A DNA stretch of 64,000 nucleotides from Parasitella parasitica (GCA_025201805.1 MU619238.1:386219-450218); one strand, 5' to 3'. Shown: positions 23,489-34,840, counted from the first letter of the stretch. Notes: a model not told the origin generated them from the letters alone. Numbers and translations are program-made.

Positions 23489-24938
23489 ATGAGCTATTTC
23501 AATATGTCTGATTACTGCTTTCAAGCGGACGAGGCAACTCCAATTGTACAAGATAATCAACAACAAAAGCTGCATCAGCAACAAAAGAAGCCAAATGAGC
23601 TGAAGTTCAAGATGGAGTCTGTTGGCATTCACCCCGAAGATGATGATGACTTGGACATGTGTCCTGCAAGGACAAGGCCTTCATGGCCCAAGAAGATTAT
23701 TCCATGGTGGGTTGCCTCTGAACCCAATGAGAAACCTCCCTATTCCTATGCTACTTTGATAGCTCATGCTATTCTATCAAGCAAAGACGGTCGATTAACT
23801 TTAAATGATATTTACAAGTGGATTTCACAGAACTATTTAGCGTTTTCCTTGGGAAATGGCGGCTGGCAGGTAAATATATAGGCGGAAGGCCAATTGACAT
23901 AAATTTAATATCTAACTTGGAAATGTGTGTGTGCGCCAGAACTCGATCCGCCATAATCTTTCACTAAACAAGAAATGGTTTTACAAGATCGATAGAAGAC
24001 CTACTCAGGCAAATCCTGGCAAAGGCTGTTATTGGACTCTGGTTGCTGGAATGGAGCAAATCTTTATTGATAACCTTACACAAGAAGGCGGCAACAGCCG
24101 AAAGCATCATGATATTGGCCTTACCGTTGAGCTTTCCACAGGTCAGCGTCGAGGTGCATGTTTTTATAACCATAACAATTCTGTTGCACCGACAGCATCA
24201 GCATCAGCATCAACATCCGCAACCAACATGAACACTCCACCGTCCACTCCTTTAAAACCATTATACACGATATTTCGTATGGATGATAGGACATCTAAAC
24301 CAGAAGAAATAACCAGTGTTACGCCATCAGACGATTCCGATAATGATTCAGGCGTAGATGTGAGTAATCAGTATGTTCTGGATAGCAAAAAGCATCTAAA
24401 AAAGCGTCGTCGTACAAATACCAGTGCACCTGCCACTGCTCCCACCACCGCTTGTATTGTAGCCACACCCACCACAACATTAAGCATGGAGCAATTACCT
24501 GTAAATAACCACCATCTTCAAACCATGTTGTATGCTACACCAGCATCAACTTGTATATCTCCATTTGACGACATTGACTATGACATCAACAGCTGGGTAG
24601 AGCATTGTCAAAGTTACGCAGATCAACAAGCAGAGCCACAGCTGCAACACCATACTCCCTGGAAAAGACAAAATCCTATCACAGTTCACTTGAATGATGA
24701 AGCGACACAAAAATACCTTCATTTCGCGGATAATAAGGCGACCAACAACAATAGCAATTTCATGCTTGCTACACCTACTAATCCAGCAGTTGATCTCATG
24801 TTTGATAATGTATACCCACCACCATCCATGCTACATCAGCCATCTCCATCGTCCTTTAATATGCTATTTCAGCCCCAATACCAGTTCTCTCAATTTGTAT
24901 CTATGCAAGATGTTTTGTATTCTGAACACACATGTTAA
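23489..24938 (+). CDS. Forkhead (winged-helix) transcription factor
   Basis: DNA-binding regulator. The start at 23489 is the first ATG of the frame; a second Met at residue 6 is possible. The forkhead domain begins at about residue 80 with NEKPPYSYATLIAHAILSS, continues DGRLTLNDIYKWISQNY and is split by one GT-AG intron (about 23871-23938) between GGWQ and NSIRHNLSLNKKWF, ending with the wing GKGCYWTLV. The recognition helix NSIRHNLSL is fully conserved. An acidic patch (EDDDDLDM) precedes the domain and a basic KKHLKKRRR patch follows at about 24390. The C-terminal 300 residues are Thr/Pro/Gln/His-rich low complexity. The domain alone does not tell which yeast factor (Fkh, Hcm1, Fhl1) it corresponds to; no FHA domain is seen. 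Confidence 0.92.
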
Positions 24939-25000
24939 TAAAATAAAGTAAAAAAATTAATAAAGATCTTCCAAAAGCACGTGAGTTGAATTCTGCTGCC

Positions 25001-25020
25001 ACACCACCACCACCACCACC
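25001..25020 (+). repeat. (CAC)n microsatellite
   Basis: Six uninterrupted CAC/ACC units between the forkhead gene and the next gene, in non-coding sequence. Confidence 0.8.
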
Positions 25021-25138
25021 AAAATTGGCTTGCTTCTTAGTCCAATGAACATTGATTAGATGACGTACAAAAGAGAGGACTACCGCGTTGTCCAGAAAAT
25101 ATTTTCAAGAGGGTTTCCTTTTCAACCGTTTACGCTTT

Positions 25139-26776
25139 ATGGATAGATATTCAAGAGGATACGACGATAGATACCGAGGATATTACGATCGTCCGCGATC
25201 AGATACGTATCGCCCAGGCGAAAATTATCGCTCAGATAGAGATTATAGAGATGCAGCTGGTGGTGGCAGCAGCAGTAGAAATTACTCGCCCAACTATCCT
25301 TCTTCTCGCTCTCCAACGGGCTCTGGCTCAAGATACAGTGCGAGTTATCCAGATTCTAGACAGGGCTACTACAGCTCAAGAGGCCATTCTCCTCCATCTC
25401 GGTCTTCTTCTAGATCTCCCCGGAGACCATCTTATGGATACTACCGTCCCTCAGGCGGTTCATCGTATCCCTATAGCTCCAGAAGATCCCCGTCTCCTCC
25501 TCCCCCAGTGGGTGGTCGCAGTGGAAGTAGTTCTAGCAGCAGAAGAGATTCGTACGATTACCACAGGTCTTATCATGGTTCGCCGCCTTATTCTCAATAT
25601 CCTCCCCCGCCATCTTCTTACAGAGGCGGAAGAGGTGATAGTGAAAGGGGCCCTTACCCACCTTATCCAGCCCGCAGACACTATCCTGGTCCACCTTCGT
25701 CGTCCTATGGGCCTCCTCCTGTACATCCTTCCTCTAGCAATGGGTACCATAGTAGAGAAACGTCAGCCCCTCCCCAAAGATCAATACACTCGACTCCAAC
25801 ATCCACCGCACCTAATTCACCTAGACACTTTACACAAGAATCTGCCAGTGCGGGCCCCATCAGCAACCCAATTCCCTCCTCTTCAACCGCAGCCGTCGTA
25901 CTCAACCCTTCCGCTACTGCCACCAGTTCTACACCATCCCCACTACAGCAGCAACAACCTGGAGGTCATCCGTCTCAGACAACAACCGTAGAAAACAATG
26001 CGCCGGCAGAAGTGAATCCGTCATTGACAAATATGCCTCCTAGCGTGGCTCCGTCATCATCTTCTGCCATCACAGCTACTAACACTAACACTACCACTAC
26101 TAATACTACAACTACAACCACCACTATGACAACGAATAATCAACCTTCATCACAGCAGCATGCGCCTCCGCCACCGTCCTTTTCACTTAATACAAGCTAC
26201 TCTCAACAATCATCATCATCGTATCCTTATACTTTATCTGCGTCTTCTTCGCCTTACACCAACAGTGGGACAGGGGCTGGTGGAGGCGGACCTAATACTC
26301 CACGGGGAGGGCCTCCGCCTCACCACCACAGCAGCAACAGCAGCAGCGGATATCACCATTATTACAGTAGCCATTATAGCTCTCCTTCTACTACTATGCC
26401 ACCGATCAGACAGAGAATTTCATGGGCTCCGGACCAAGAAAAAGAGGTTTGTTTTTTATTGTAATTTGCTTGAGCAATTGTGCCGTAGCTCACCTGCATT
26501 AACCTGTGTGGATAGATGGATAGATATCATGCGGAACAGAAAAAGTTATGTGACGAAGAGGTTAGGATCTTGACAAGCGCCCGCAAGAGTCGATTTGAGT
26601 TGGAACTTGCTCATTGGGAAGTGGAGAAGCTAGATCATCAATTAGAACTTGTACAAAAGCAATGGGAGGAGAACGGGATGGAGGATTTAGTTCGTGAGGA
26701 ATTATCAAAATTTAGCAATAGCGCAAAGTCAACATCTACTGCTTCCTCTGTCGCTACTAAATTAGCAATCATGTAA
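25139..26776 (+). CDS. Arg/Ser/Tyr-rich low-complexity protein with C-terminal coiled coil
   Basis: I do not recognise the family. The first in-frame ATG (25139) gives MDRYSRGYDDRYRGYYDRPR, an Arg/Tyr/Gly-rich start like those of RNA-binding or phase-separating proteins. Then come Ser/Arg/Pro stretches with RS and SPS motifs, a Ser/Thr/Pro/Gln middle, and an Asn/Thr run. A GT-AG intron at about 26448-26515 joins ISWAPDQEKE to MDRYHAEQKKLCDE; this last exon forms a helical, charged segment (FELELAHWEVEKLDHQLELV) that should be a coiled coil. The last 60 residues before the stop at 26774-26776 are the only ordered part and the best query for homologues. About 520 residues in total. A nuclear role is a guess from composition. 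Confidence 0.7.
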
Positions 26777-27079
26777 AGAAATAAAAATGTGTATATATGG
26801 TTCTTTCAGTCTGACGAAATAGCTCGGTTGTTCTGTGCAATTTTCCTTGTCAATTTAAAAACTAAATCTGAAGAATGAGACGCGGTAAAAGGCATGTATC
26901 CCTCGGTGTAAAATGCTGTATATAACAGCCAAATGCAAAAGCTTTAGGAAAAATATCGTTGAATATCACAGCAAGAAATTAACCAACGGGATTGTATCAC
27001 TCGGCAAACGCTTTTATAGTATATAAAGGCATACACTTTTTGGTAATCGTTGTTTGGTCACAAGTCCTTTCTCGTCATC

Positions 27080-27397
27080 ATGGCCGACACTACTGATTCG
27101 AGCAATGCAGCCGCTGCTACTAATACTACGCCCGATGCTACTACTGGTAATAACGCCACAAACACTCTCCCAGGAAAGGTAGAAGCTAAAGCAGATCAAG
27201 CTATTGGAAACGCCAAGGAATCTGTTGGAAATGCAGTAGGAAACAACGAACTCCAAGCCGAGGGAGCTCAACAAAACGCAGCTGGAAATGGTAAAGAAGC
27301 TGCTAATAATGTAGCTGGATTCTTTCAGAAGGTCACCAGTGAAGTTGAGGGCACCTTCAAAGGTGTTTACAACGCACTTTCTGGCAGTAAGAAGTAG
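27080..27397 (+). CDS. CsbD-like small stress protein
   Basis: A 105-residue hydrophilic Ala/Asn/Gly/Gln-rich protein without introns. The core LPGKVEAKADQAIGNAKESVG (about residues 40-60) has the G/K-A-x-Q-x-x-G-x-x-K-E pattern of CsbD-family stress proteins; in basidiomycetes relatives are annotated as cruciform-DNA-binding (Hmp1-like). The pattern is partly repeated in the next 40 residues, and the end (AGFFQKVTSEVEGTFKGVYN) could form an amphipathic helix. It has a TATA box (TATATAAAGG, 27020-27029) 50-60 bases before the start. The molecular role is unclear even in the family. Confidence 0.7.
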   Translation: MADTTDSSNAAAATNTTPDATTGNNATNTLPGKVEAKADQAIGNAKESVGNAVGNNELQAEGAQQNAAGNGKEAANNVAGFFQKVTSEVEGTFKGVYNALSGSKK

Positions 27398-27506
27398 TCG
27401 TACCAATAAACAGATTGTGGTGTATTGACTGACCGCAATAAAGATTTCATGTTGCCAAAAAATCGTTTTTCTCGTTTTTCTCGTTTTTCTTTCCTTTACA
27501 AACATA

Positions 27507-30086
27507 ATGTCTGATATTGCTGTTAAACAGTCTACGAAAAGCATCTTAAAACAAGCGCATACACAGCCAGCGAACAGTGCGGCTTCATGGTTCACAAATC
27601 AACAACCTCGAATCAACAACTTGTTTGGCAGTTTTCGAAAAAACCAATACCAGCAACAAGAGCAGCAGCACACACAAGCACACACTCAAAACGAAATAAA
27701 CGCAGTGAATGCAGAGCTCACATCGAGAGAAATTCGAAGAGTCAGATTTCCCGTCACTGAAATTACGAGCGAATATGTGTTTAGCAAAGAAGCTTTGATA
27801 ACTGAGCGCAAAAAGCAATTACCTGCAGAACCTATCAATATCCAGACTTCCAACCAATTGCTGTCCCTATACGAACTTGTGTGCAGAAAAAAACAAGAAC
27901 CAACAATCGATCTGCTAGTATCAATTTTAATTACGCAGCCCCAAGCTACATTCCTAACCCGGCTTGACTTGACAAATCAGCCCATTGACAGATATAGCAT
28001 TTCGCCTCTGGCTGATATTATGTGCGTTGATTTTGGCATCAGAGAACTAGTGTTAGACAACTGTGGATTAGACGATCATGTAAACTAGGGGGGGGGGGTT
28101 TGCACTAGTAAAATAGCAGCGACTAATCTACTGATAATAGGCTGTGAAAATCATGGCGAGCACTTTGCTGGAAAACGACAAGGTCAAACATCTCAGCTTA
28201 GCAGGCAACTCCAAACTGACAAGCTTGGCTTTCAAATACATTGCCATCTATATAAAAGGAGTAACTACTATTGGTTTCCTAGTGCATAGAGGGATTTAAA
28301 CTAAAAGTTATACCTTCAGGCTTCCCAATTAACAAGCTTAGACTTGTCTTTCACGCAACCTGACAAAAAGAGCATTCAGTACATCGCTACCGCAACACTA
28401 AAGTACGATATTTCATCGTATTTACCCTCACTATCAAGTCTCCTGTTGAACGGATGTGGTTTACGCGGACCTCAGTTAGAAGTGCTTGCCGCTGCTATTC
28501 GGAAATCCAGCACCTCGTTGCAGCATTTATCCATTCAAGACAATCGCATAGGAACACAGGGCGCTTTGGCTGTTGGTGTTATGCTACGAGACTATGACAA
28601 TTTAGATTTTATTCAGCAAGGAATTCAACGCTTGTTCTTGGATCGCAATGACCTGAGCCAGGGTGGGATTCAGTACATTGCTCAGGCTTTGCGTAGAAAT
28701 CAAAGTCTTCGCTACTTGTCAATGTGTGAATGCAGAATCGACGCCAAGGATTGCATACTGTTGGGCGAAGCTCTGAAATACAATCAGCGATTGGAAAGGT
28801 TCGATATAGGCTACAACGCATTGACGACTCCCAACATGGATGGCGTAGGTAGACATATTTATGGGGTGTGTTTGAAGCACTAAGTCATCTATGGTTTAGA
28901 TTACTTCCATCAGACAAGCGCTGAATGTCAATAGATCGTTAAAGGATCTTTGCTTGGCAGGCACTGACTTGAGCACTGAAGCTGCCATTGCTTTGGCCGA
29001 ATGTCTTCCCGAGAACAATACGCTTGTGCGCCTCGATTTATCGAGAAATCCCAACATACAGATTGCTGGTCTGTTGGCATTCTCAGTCTCAATCAAGATG
29101 AATCATACAATAACATTCATTGATATTAATATTCCCGTACGTTTTATATGCATGGCTTTTAGAGTATGCTGACTAACTTTGTGGTATGTACATATAGACC
29201 GTGGATAAGGATATGGTCGATATACATAATGGAATTTTAGCCGCATGTACAAAGAATGCTCAATCAAAGAAAAAGGAAATGGCTCCACAGCAAGATAATC
29301 CAATGGTGACAACAGCTCAGACGACGGCGCGCTTGACACTTGAGGAACGTTTGGCTGCTGTTACGAAAGGAAAGCCCAAGCACAGCACTCCAGCATCATC
29401 TACTGCACCCTCAAATTCAAGCATGTCGCCAGCCCTTCCTAAAAGAAGATCAGCAAACATGGATACGCTTCTGATCCAGCAGGCTTTTGACGATGTAGCG
29501 GTTTTGGAAGATTTGATGAGCGGTAGACAGGAGGAAAAAGATACAGCAGACACTTTGGCTATTGTTAATAGATGCAGACAAGAACATTCGAAAATATGCT
29601 TGAGAATACCAGAGGTTTCCAGCCCATCTCACTTGGGTAAGCATGCGTTTTTTTCTGAAAATGATCAAAGAGAAACTAAAAAAACTACTTGCAGAATTGT
29701 TGCTGGCAATCAATGACAGATTAACTGTTGCCATTCGATCATTTGGGGAAAAACAGGCAATGGAGGCTGAAGCCATTGAAGCTGCAATCAAAGAGCAGCA
29801 ACCAGAACAACAAGATAAAGAGCGAAATACCTTGAAAGAAGAAGAAAAGCCACAGAGTTCATTTGAAATAGGCGATGATGATGACGATGACGATCAAGAC
29901 ATCACTTTGATAGATACTGAATACAACGAGACAAAGGAAACACCATTACAGGCATTACGAAGTGAAATTGAGGCAGAAGAAGGCGCTGCTTTCTTGAATG
30001 CAAAGAAGGACGAACTGGAGTTAAAATCGAGAGAGAATGCTCTTTTGGAAGAGTCAAGCAAGACAAATGAGAAGCCTCCTGTATAG
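27507..30086 (+). CDS. Leucine-rich-repeat protein, PPP1R37-like
   Basis: Ribonuclease-inhibitor-type LRR protein similar in layout to PPP1R37, a protein phosphatase 1 inhibitor. Near the N-terminus is RRVRFPV (residues 77-83), which contains an RVxF-type PP1 docking motif. The LRR part is spread over several exons: FLTRLDLTNQPIDR, HLSLAGNSKLTS, SLSSLLLNGCGLRG, LQHLSIQDNRIGTQGA, RLFLDRNDLSQGGI, YLSMCECRIDAKD, SLKDLCLAGTDLSTEAA, LVRLDLSRNPNIQIAG. The C-terminus is a Glu/Gln/Lys-rich helix with an acidic EIGDDDDDDD run. Introns are seen at about 28080-28140 (with a G run), 28261-28320, 28850-28900, 29137-29198 and 29638-29689. Start 27507 is the first ATG. Confidence 0.75.
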
Positions 30087-31515
30087 ATCAACTATGAAGA
30101 CGATAGATTAGAACACAATCCCTAAAGACTAGAGAAAGATTAATGCGTATTTTTAGTTTTTCTTGCATCAGCTGTAATCATAACCACTAAGCTGCTGTCT
30201 TTTCAACGTGCTTAATTCAATCAAGAATAATGATAATTATAAAGTGAAATAATAGCGAATATCTCAAACAAATCCTAGAAAATCACTATCATGAAGAGGA
30301 AATGTTAATCATTCCTAGCCAAATTCTCGTTGAGGTGCGGCCCTTTTGTCGCATTGAGCAAGATGGCGTAAAAATGCAGGGAGTCAGCAACGAGCCAGTA
30401 AATTTGCAATATGTGGACGTCTGTTCCTTACATACAAACCACTTGAGGGTTTATCTGATCAACGCTTGTCACCTAACGAGCCGACAATTCCTAGCAACAC
30501 AACTGATTTTACATGTTGCAGCCTCAGGGACTAATTTCGACATATTGCGAATACACTACATTCGGGAAGCGCTTGTATATGGACAAGGCAACAATATAAT
30601 GACGACACTAATATTAGACTAAATGGATCTACATGATGCATCAGTTTTCCTGGTAACTGGTTGCAGTTTGAAATTAGTTCATACTGTATTACCACATATC
30701 AGAGTCAACAGCGAATCATCTCCAACTGTTAGTTTTGAAAATGTCCCCAGCATTGCTCTTTATTGCAAGATCCATGATTGTGCCTCCAATAAATGGGCGG
30801 CACAATGACAGCCAATAAATACAAAAGACAGCTGTTTTAAATGGCCATCAAAGCGTACGATACAAAAAAAATACTACGATTTATTTAACCGTGCCGCAGG
30901 AATAGGACCATGATCGCGGATGAGGGATAATTGGGTACGCCTTGAACCAATCCCTAAGAGCTTGGTGAATAAGAGTTTCCGAATTACCAGTAAGGGTAGG
31001 CTGTTCTTCATGTAGCTTTTGGTGGAAGAACATTCATCAGGGTTTAACACCGATTTCAGGAACCAAATGTCATAGGATATCACCACTCTGTACTGGGATA
31101 AAGATCAGCCATTCTATGGCACCACTCATTTCTAAATAAAGTCATCTCATTCTCCTACTCATACTCGCTTTGTGATTTATTATACAGGAATAGATTACCG
31201 CTTAGATTGGATCTCTATCCTCAACAGATCGGTTTTTGGTAATCATGTTGTACCAATGATCCCCAGAAAAGGTCCAACCATTTTCATCGAACACATAGTT
31301 TCTGCACGTAGGATTCAGGCCTTGTTTTTTCTCATGCGATAAACTTAACAATTTACCCATAATTGATGACGGAGGAGCACAGTCAAACAGGTAAATAGCT
31401 TAAGCAGGTTTGTGTTGGAAGGAGGGGTCTAGTAAGAGTTACCGGTTCGATGATTAGCCTTGAAATTTATTCATGGTCATGGCAAAAAGCTGGAGGCACA
31501 GTATTCATAGTCAAA
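30087..31515. other. Intergenic region with unassigned coding-like fragments
   Basis: On the minus strand about 31385-31210 reads without stops and is protein-like (SSIMGKLLSLSHEKKQGL, then NGWTFSGDHWYNMITK), and another readable piece lies at about 31020-30890 (SETLIHQALRDWFKAYP), with stops and shifts between. On the plus strand 30302-30622 is open but unrecognised. These may be remnants of one broken gene or transposon. Function not assigned. Confidence 0.35.
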
Positions 31516-31518
31516 TCA

Positions 31519-31705
31519 TCATTTAGGAAAGGAGCCTTCCGGGCAACCTTTACTTGTCTTCACGTCATATATTTTATAGGCCATTCTAGCACAATTATTT
31601 TCTGTTGTGCTGTTGGTAGGTGCACCTCGAACCATGCTATCGCCCATTAGAATCCCAGGAGTAGCAACCGTGAGACGATTTTGATTTTTAAGGGTTGAAA
31701 TAATT
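31519..31705 (-). pseudogene. Truncated copy of the ten-cysteine secreted family
   Basis: Copy 1 of the cluster. It has the family hallmarks LMGDSMVRGAP (about 31650), NNCARMAYKIYD and KGCPEG with the first two mature cysteines, then stops at 31519-31521, so most of the domain is missing. The signal-peptide part is damaged: the position of the family start ATG reads ATC (about 31690) and the segment before GDSMVRGAP is shortened. It is read on the minus strand, opposite to the next copy at 32886, so the two diverge. Confidence 0.75.
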
Positions 31706-32715
31706 GATTGTTGCAAGTCATTCTAGAAAACAAAATTATGCGGTTTATTTATATAGCGTGCATCGAGTGTGTAGATCAGGCTGCTAAGATTACCCTCCCT
31801 CCAACGTTTTTTTTGTTGGGAAGTGTAAACTATTTTCTTCAAGATATAACTGTATTCACAATAACAAGTCGTAAAGAAACTCTTCTTTGGAGTTCCTGTT
31901 CACTGTAATTAGCAATACATTATCTTCTATCGTTTATCATACGTAAATGAACAATGTAGAATTAATCGCCAAAATGTCGTTTTTGTTCAAATTTTTCTGA
32001 ATTAGTGGTCTCTACATCCCAAAAGTACCAGCATTATAGATTTGTTACACAAATCCTGTCTATAGTATATCGTTTGATCATCTTTCCCCTTTCATGAATT
32101 TAAGTATTTGAAGGTCGAGTGTTCATGTACGCAACTGTTCAAAAAAACATTAGGATATATTGCTTGTGTAGGTAGTCAAGCATTACTACCTTGTTATACT
32201 CATTAGTGTCTTTAATCAAAGTAATTTCGATGCAATCATACAAAAAAAAAGAAAGCAGGTCAAACAATTCAACTACAAAACTGTGTTTATAATGCGCAAT
32301 AGCTCTTCTTCTTTCCCTTGATCGTTTTCATATGATCAGTGTTTTGCCTCCAATACTTGTAAAAGTTGTACATATACATCCGATCTTATCTTTATAAAGC
32401 TACATTGGACAAAAGTTGCATGTCAGTCATCTGTTCTAGGGATGCTTAAAAGTGAAACTTACGTTTGTTGTCTGATCAGCATGATGCATCATTTTTAAGA
32501 CTTGGTACTAATTCAATCCACTACTATTAAAGCGACCAGATTCTTCAAAGAAAAGCTTGTTATAACTCACCACTTACGACTACATACTTTCCGGCAAAAC
32601 AATGATAGTAAGCGAGCAAAAGCAATTTAATTGTTACAGTTTACAACGAGATGATGTTAGTAGTTTGATTTATACAGTAAACGCAAGCATATTTATTAGG
32701 CAAGCAGATCTTCGC

Positions 32716-32791
32716 AATGCAACCGTCTTTTTGATGGTAGTACTAAAGCAGCTAATGCAACCGTCTCCTTGGTGGTAGTACTAAAGCAGCT
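32716..32791 (+). repeat. Two tandem 38-bp repeats in a promoter
   Basis: Copies 32716-32753 and 32754-32791 differ at three positions. Each contains AATGCAACCGTC and GGTAGTACTAAAGCAGCT. They lie 95-170 bases before the start of the gene at 32886 and just upstream of its TATA box (TATATAAA, 32833-32840). They are not seen upstream of the other family members. Confidence 0.85.
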
Positions 32792-32885
32792 ATGTGTGCA
32801 TTCTAAATATATGACTTTGTAATTTTGAAACCTATATAAACCTCCACTTATTCCAACGAGTAGCCATTAAATATCAACAATTAAA

Positions 32886-33344
32886 ATGGTCTCAAAATCT
32901 CTGTCTCTTGCAATGCTTATTGTTGTGGCTCTATTGGGGGATAGAACGGCTCAAGGTGCACCTGCTGCTAGAGAAGAAGATGCTTGTACTAAAGAGGCCT
33001 TTGAAGCATATGATTATAGAACAAAAAATGGATGTGGAAGATCCAAGTCTGAGAGCGACTGTAAATTTTTGTTCGAAGCTTCTATCAAGATCCTAAATGA
33101 TGTTCTAGAAACTTGTGGAAACATGGGTGGCTATTCACTTTGCAGAGTTAAAAATCCTGGATTCTTTTCTTTTGGTCGTTGTTCTGCAACGCTTCAATTA
33201 GAAGCAGCCACCAAAGAAGCATGCGAAGCCGCAAGCAAGGAGCCTTATACTTTTATTGGCCAAGATGGATACAGGAACACATATTCTGCGTCAGAGGCTT
33301 ATTGCATTAATTCGCCAAACTACAATTGTATATCTGAATGTTAG
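32886..33344 (+). CDS. Small secreted ten-cysteine protein (cluster copy 2)
   Basis: 152 residues, no intron. Signal peptide MVSKSLSLAMLIVVALLGD followed by the family-typical RTAQGAPA, so cleavage near residues 24-26 is likely. The mature part has ten cysteines, in the contexts DAC, NGC, SDC, ETC, SLC, GRC, EAC, AYC, YNC and SEC (C-terminal). Conserved blocks are CRVKNPGFFSF, EAASKEPYTF and YSASEAYCINSPNY. Ten cysteines suggest up to five disulfides. I know no named family for it; an extracellular role (wall, adhesion or interaction) is inference. A TATA box lies about 50 bases upstream of the start, with two 38-bp tandem repeats in front of it. It points toward the copy at 34259-34720. Confidence 0.8.
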   Translation: MVSKSLSLAMLIVVALLGDRTAQGAPAAREEDACTKEAFEAYDYRTKNGCGRSKSESDCKFLFEASIKILNDVLETCGNMGGYSLCRVKNPGFFSFGRCSATLQLEAATKEACEAASKEPYTFIGQDGYRNTYSASEAYCINSPNYNCISEC

Positions 33345-33399
33345 TTTTTTTTTTATTTTATTAAAATATGATCTCTGCTTTCGTTGTACGCTGGACGGT

Positions 33400-33545
33400 T
33401 TTGTTATTACTCACTTTGCGTATTGCTTGATGTCCACACTATCATTAACATATGATCGCAGGTACACTTTTTCGATTGTTCACATGAAAATACCGTTGAA
33501 AACTGCGGATTTTTGTCTATTTAGGACACTCTCGATGAATTGTTT
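33400..33545 (+). repeat. Conserved 3' flank block of the family cluster
   Basis: TTACTCACTTTGCGTATTGCTT (33406-33427) and the following CAGGTACAC… and CTATTTAGGACACT segments (to 33530) recur behind the copy at 36511 (37122-37270), where the same elements appear in the same order. A related stretch is seen on the minus strand at about 34105-34130 behind the inverted copy. It marks the length of the duplicated unit. Confidence 0.65.
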
Positions 33546-34258
33546 CCTAGTACAAGCCCTCATGATAGAAGTCGTTCCAAACTGACTTTTTGCGGAGTCA
33601 GTTTATTAGCGACAACAGGTATGCTCCTTAAATATGCAGCCGACATGGCTCGCAACGCTCCACAACATGTTCAAGCGATGGCATTCCTACTTAGTATTAT
33701 GAAGACCTATGGTTGAGAAGGTAATATACCTCAAAGCTGTATTTAACGCTTTCGAGTATTATCCACATTAATCACCACTATCATCACCGTTTTTTTTTCT
33801 TTTTCTTTTTCTTTTCTAAAACAAGCTTCTTTCCAATGTCAATCGCCACCTCACAGACGAGGCGTCACAATCCACCATGACCAGACGCCTACACAACTGC
33901 CTTATGCAAAATGATACCGGTATATTCCTTCACCTCTCCTTCCACAGACTACTGTTTCCTAGTCCTTTATCTGGAGGCGACTTCTTCGACCTTTATACCT
34001 TCCTTCGTACCATACTTATGATAACTCTCCTCATATATGTAATTAATCACCCGGATCTATCTTCTCTGAATTCGACCATATGTTAATGATGTTGCAAACT
34101 CAAAGCAATACGCAAAGTGTGTACTAAAGAAATAACCCCAGCCTACAAAACTTCTTTCTCTTCTCTTTTATGGCTCTGCATACAGGAGCAGTGCTCAAAT
34201 CCAAATAAAAGCACTAATTGATATCGAAAAACACACGTTCAAATTTTTATTACAAAAC

Positions 34259-34720
34259 TTAACATAAAGAGATGCATCTGTAGTTGGGTGAGTTAACACA
34301 AATAGCTTCCGATGGAGAATACGTGGTCTTGGATCCACCGGCGCCATGGAAAGTATAGGGCTTTTTTCTTGCTGCTTCACATTCGGCTTTGGTGATTGCA
34401 CTAAATTCACGTACCGCAGAACATCTACGAAAAGAAAAGACTCCAGGATCTCGAACTCTGCAAAGCGAGAAAGCATCCGGATCTCCACACTTTGCCAGAT
34501 CTTTATTCAGGGACAGGACGGAGAATTCCAACAAAAATTTGCAACGTTCTGGAGACTTGTCTTGTCCAGTACACCCGTGTTTTGTTCTACGTTCATATGC
34601 GGCAAAGGCCTTTTGAGTACAAGCATCTTCTGTGTTAGCGGCAGGAGCACCGTGAACCATTCTATCGCCCAGTAGAGTCATAACAAGAAACATTACAAGA
34701 AACAACAATTTTGAGGCCAT
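34259..34720 (-). CDS. Small secreted ten-cysteine protein (cluster copy 3)
   Basis: 153 residues, no intron. The start is set at 34720 (MASKLLFLVMFLVMTLLGD) because this ATG and its AAAATGGCCTCAA context agree with the other copies; the frame is open further upstream. The family block DRMVHGAPA follows the signal peptide. Ten cysteines in the mature protein: DAC, HGC, ERC, AKC, SLC, RRC, AEC, AIC, YRC and a C-terminal LC. CRVRDPGVFSF and YSPSEAICVNSPNY match copies 2 and 4. It is inverted relative to its neighbours, convergent with copy 2 and divergent from copy 4. A TATA-like TATATAAATA lies on the minus strand at about 34812-34803. Confidence 0.82.
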   Translation of the reverse strand: MASKLLFLVMFLVMTLLGDRMVHGAPAANTEDACTQKAFAAYERRTKHGCTGQDKSPERCKFLLEFSVLSLNKDLAKCGDPDAFSLCRVRDPGVFSFRRCSAVREFSAITKAECEAARKKPYTFHGAGGSKTTYSPSEAICVNSPNYRCISLC

Positions 34721-34840
34721 TTTGGTTGCTGCTAATTGATAGCGGATAGTTGAAATGAGTAATTGTTGAGGTTCACTCTTGAAAAAGAGTAAAATAAAGG
34801 GATATTTATATAGATTTGAGAACTGTACCAAGTAAGCTTT

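Noticed and set aside
31441-31480. GGTTCGATGATT as a tRNA T-loop
   Set aside because: No acceptor stem or anticodon arm around it.
33877-34086. Plus-strand 69-residue frame between convergent copies 2 and 3
   Set aside because: No motif and CT-rich surroundings; no support as a gene.
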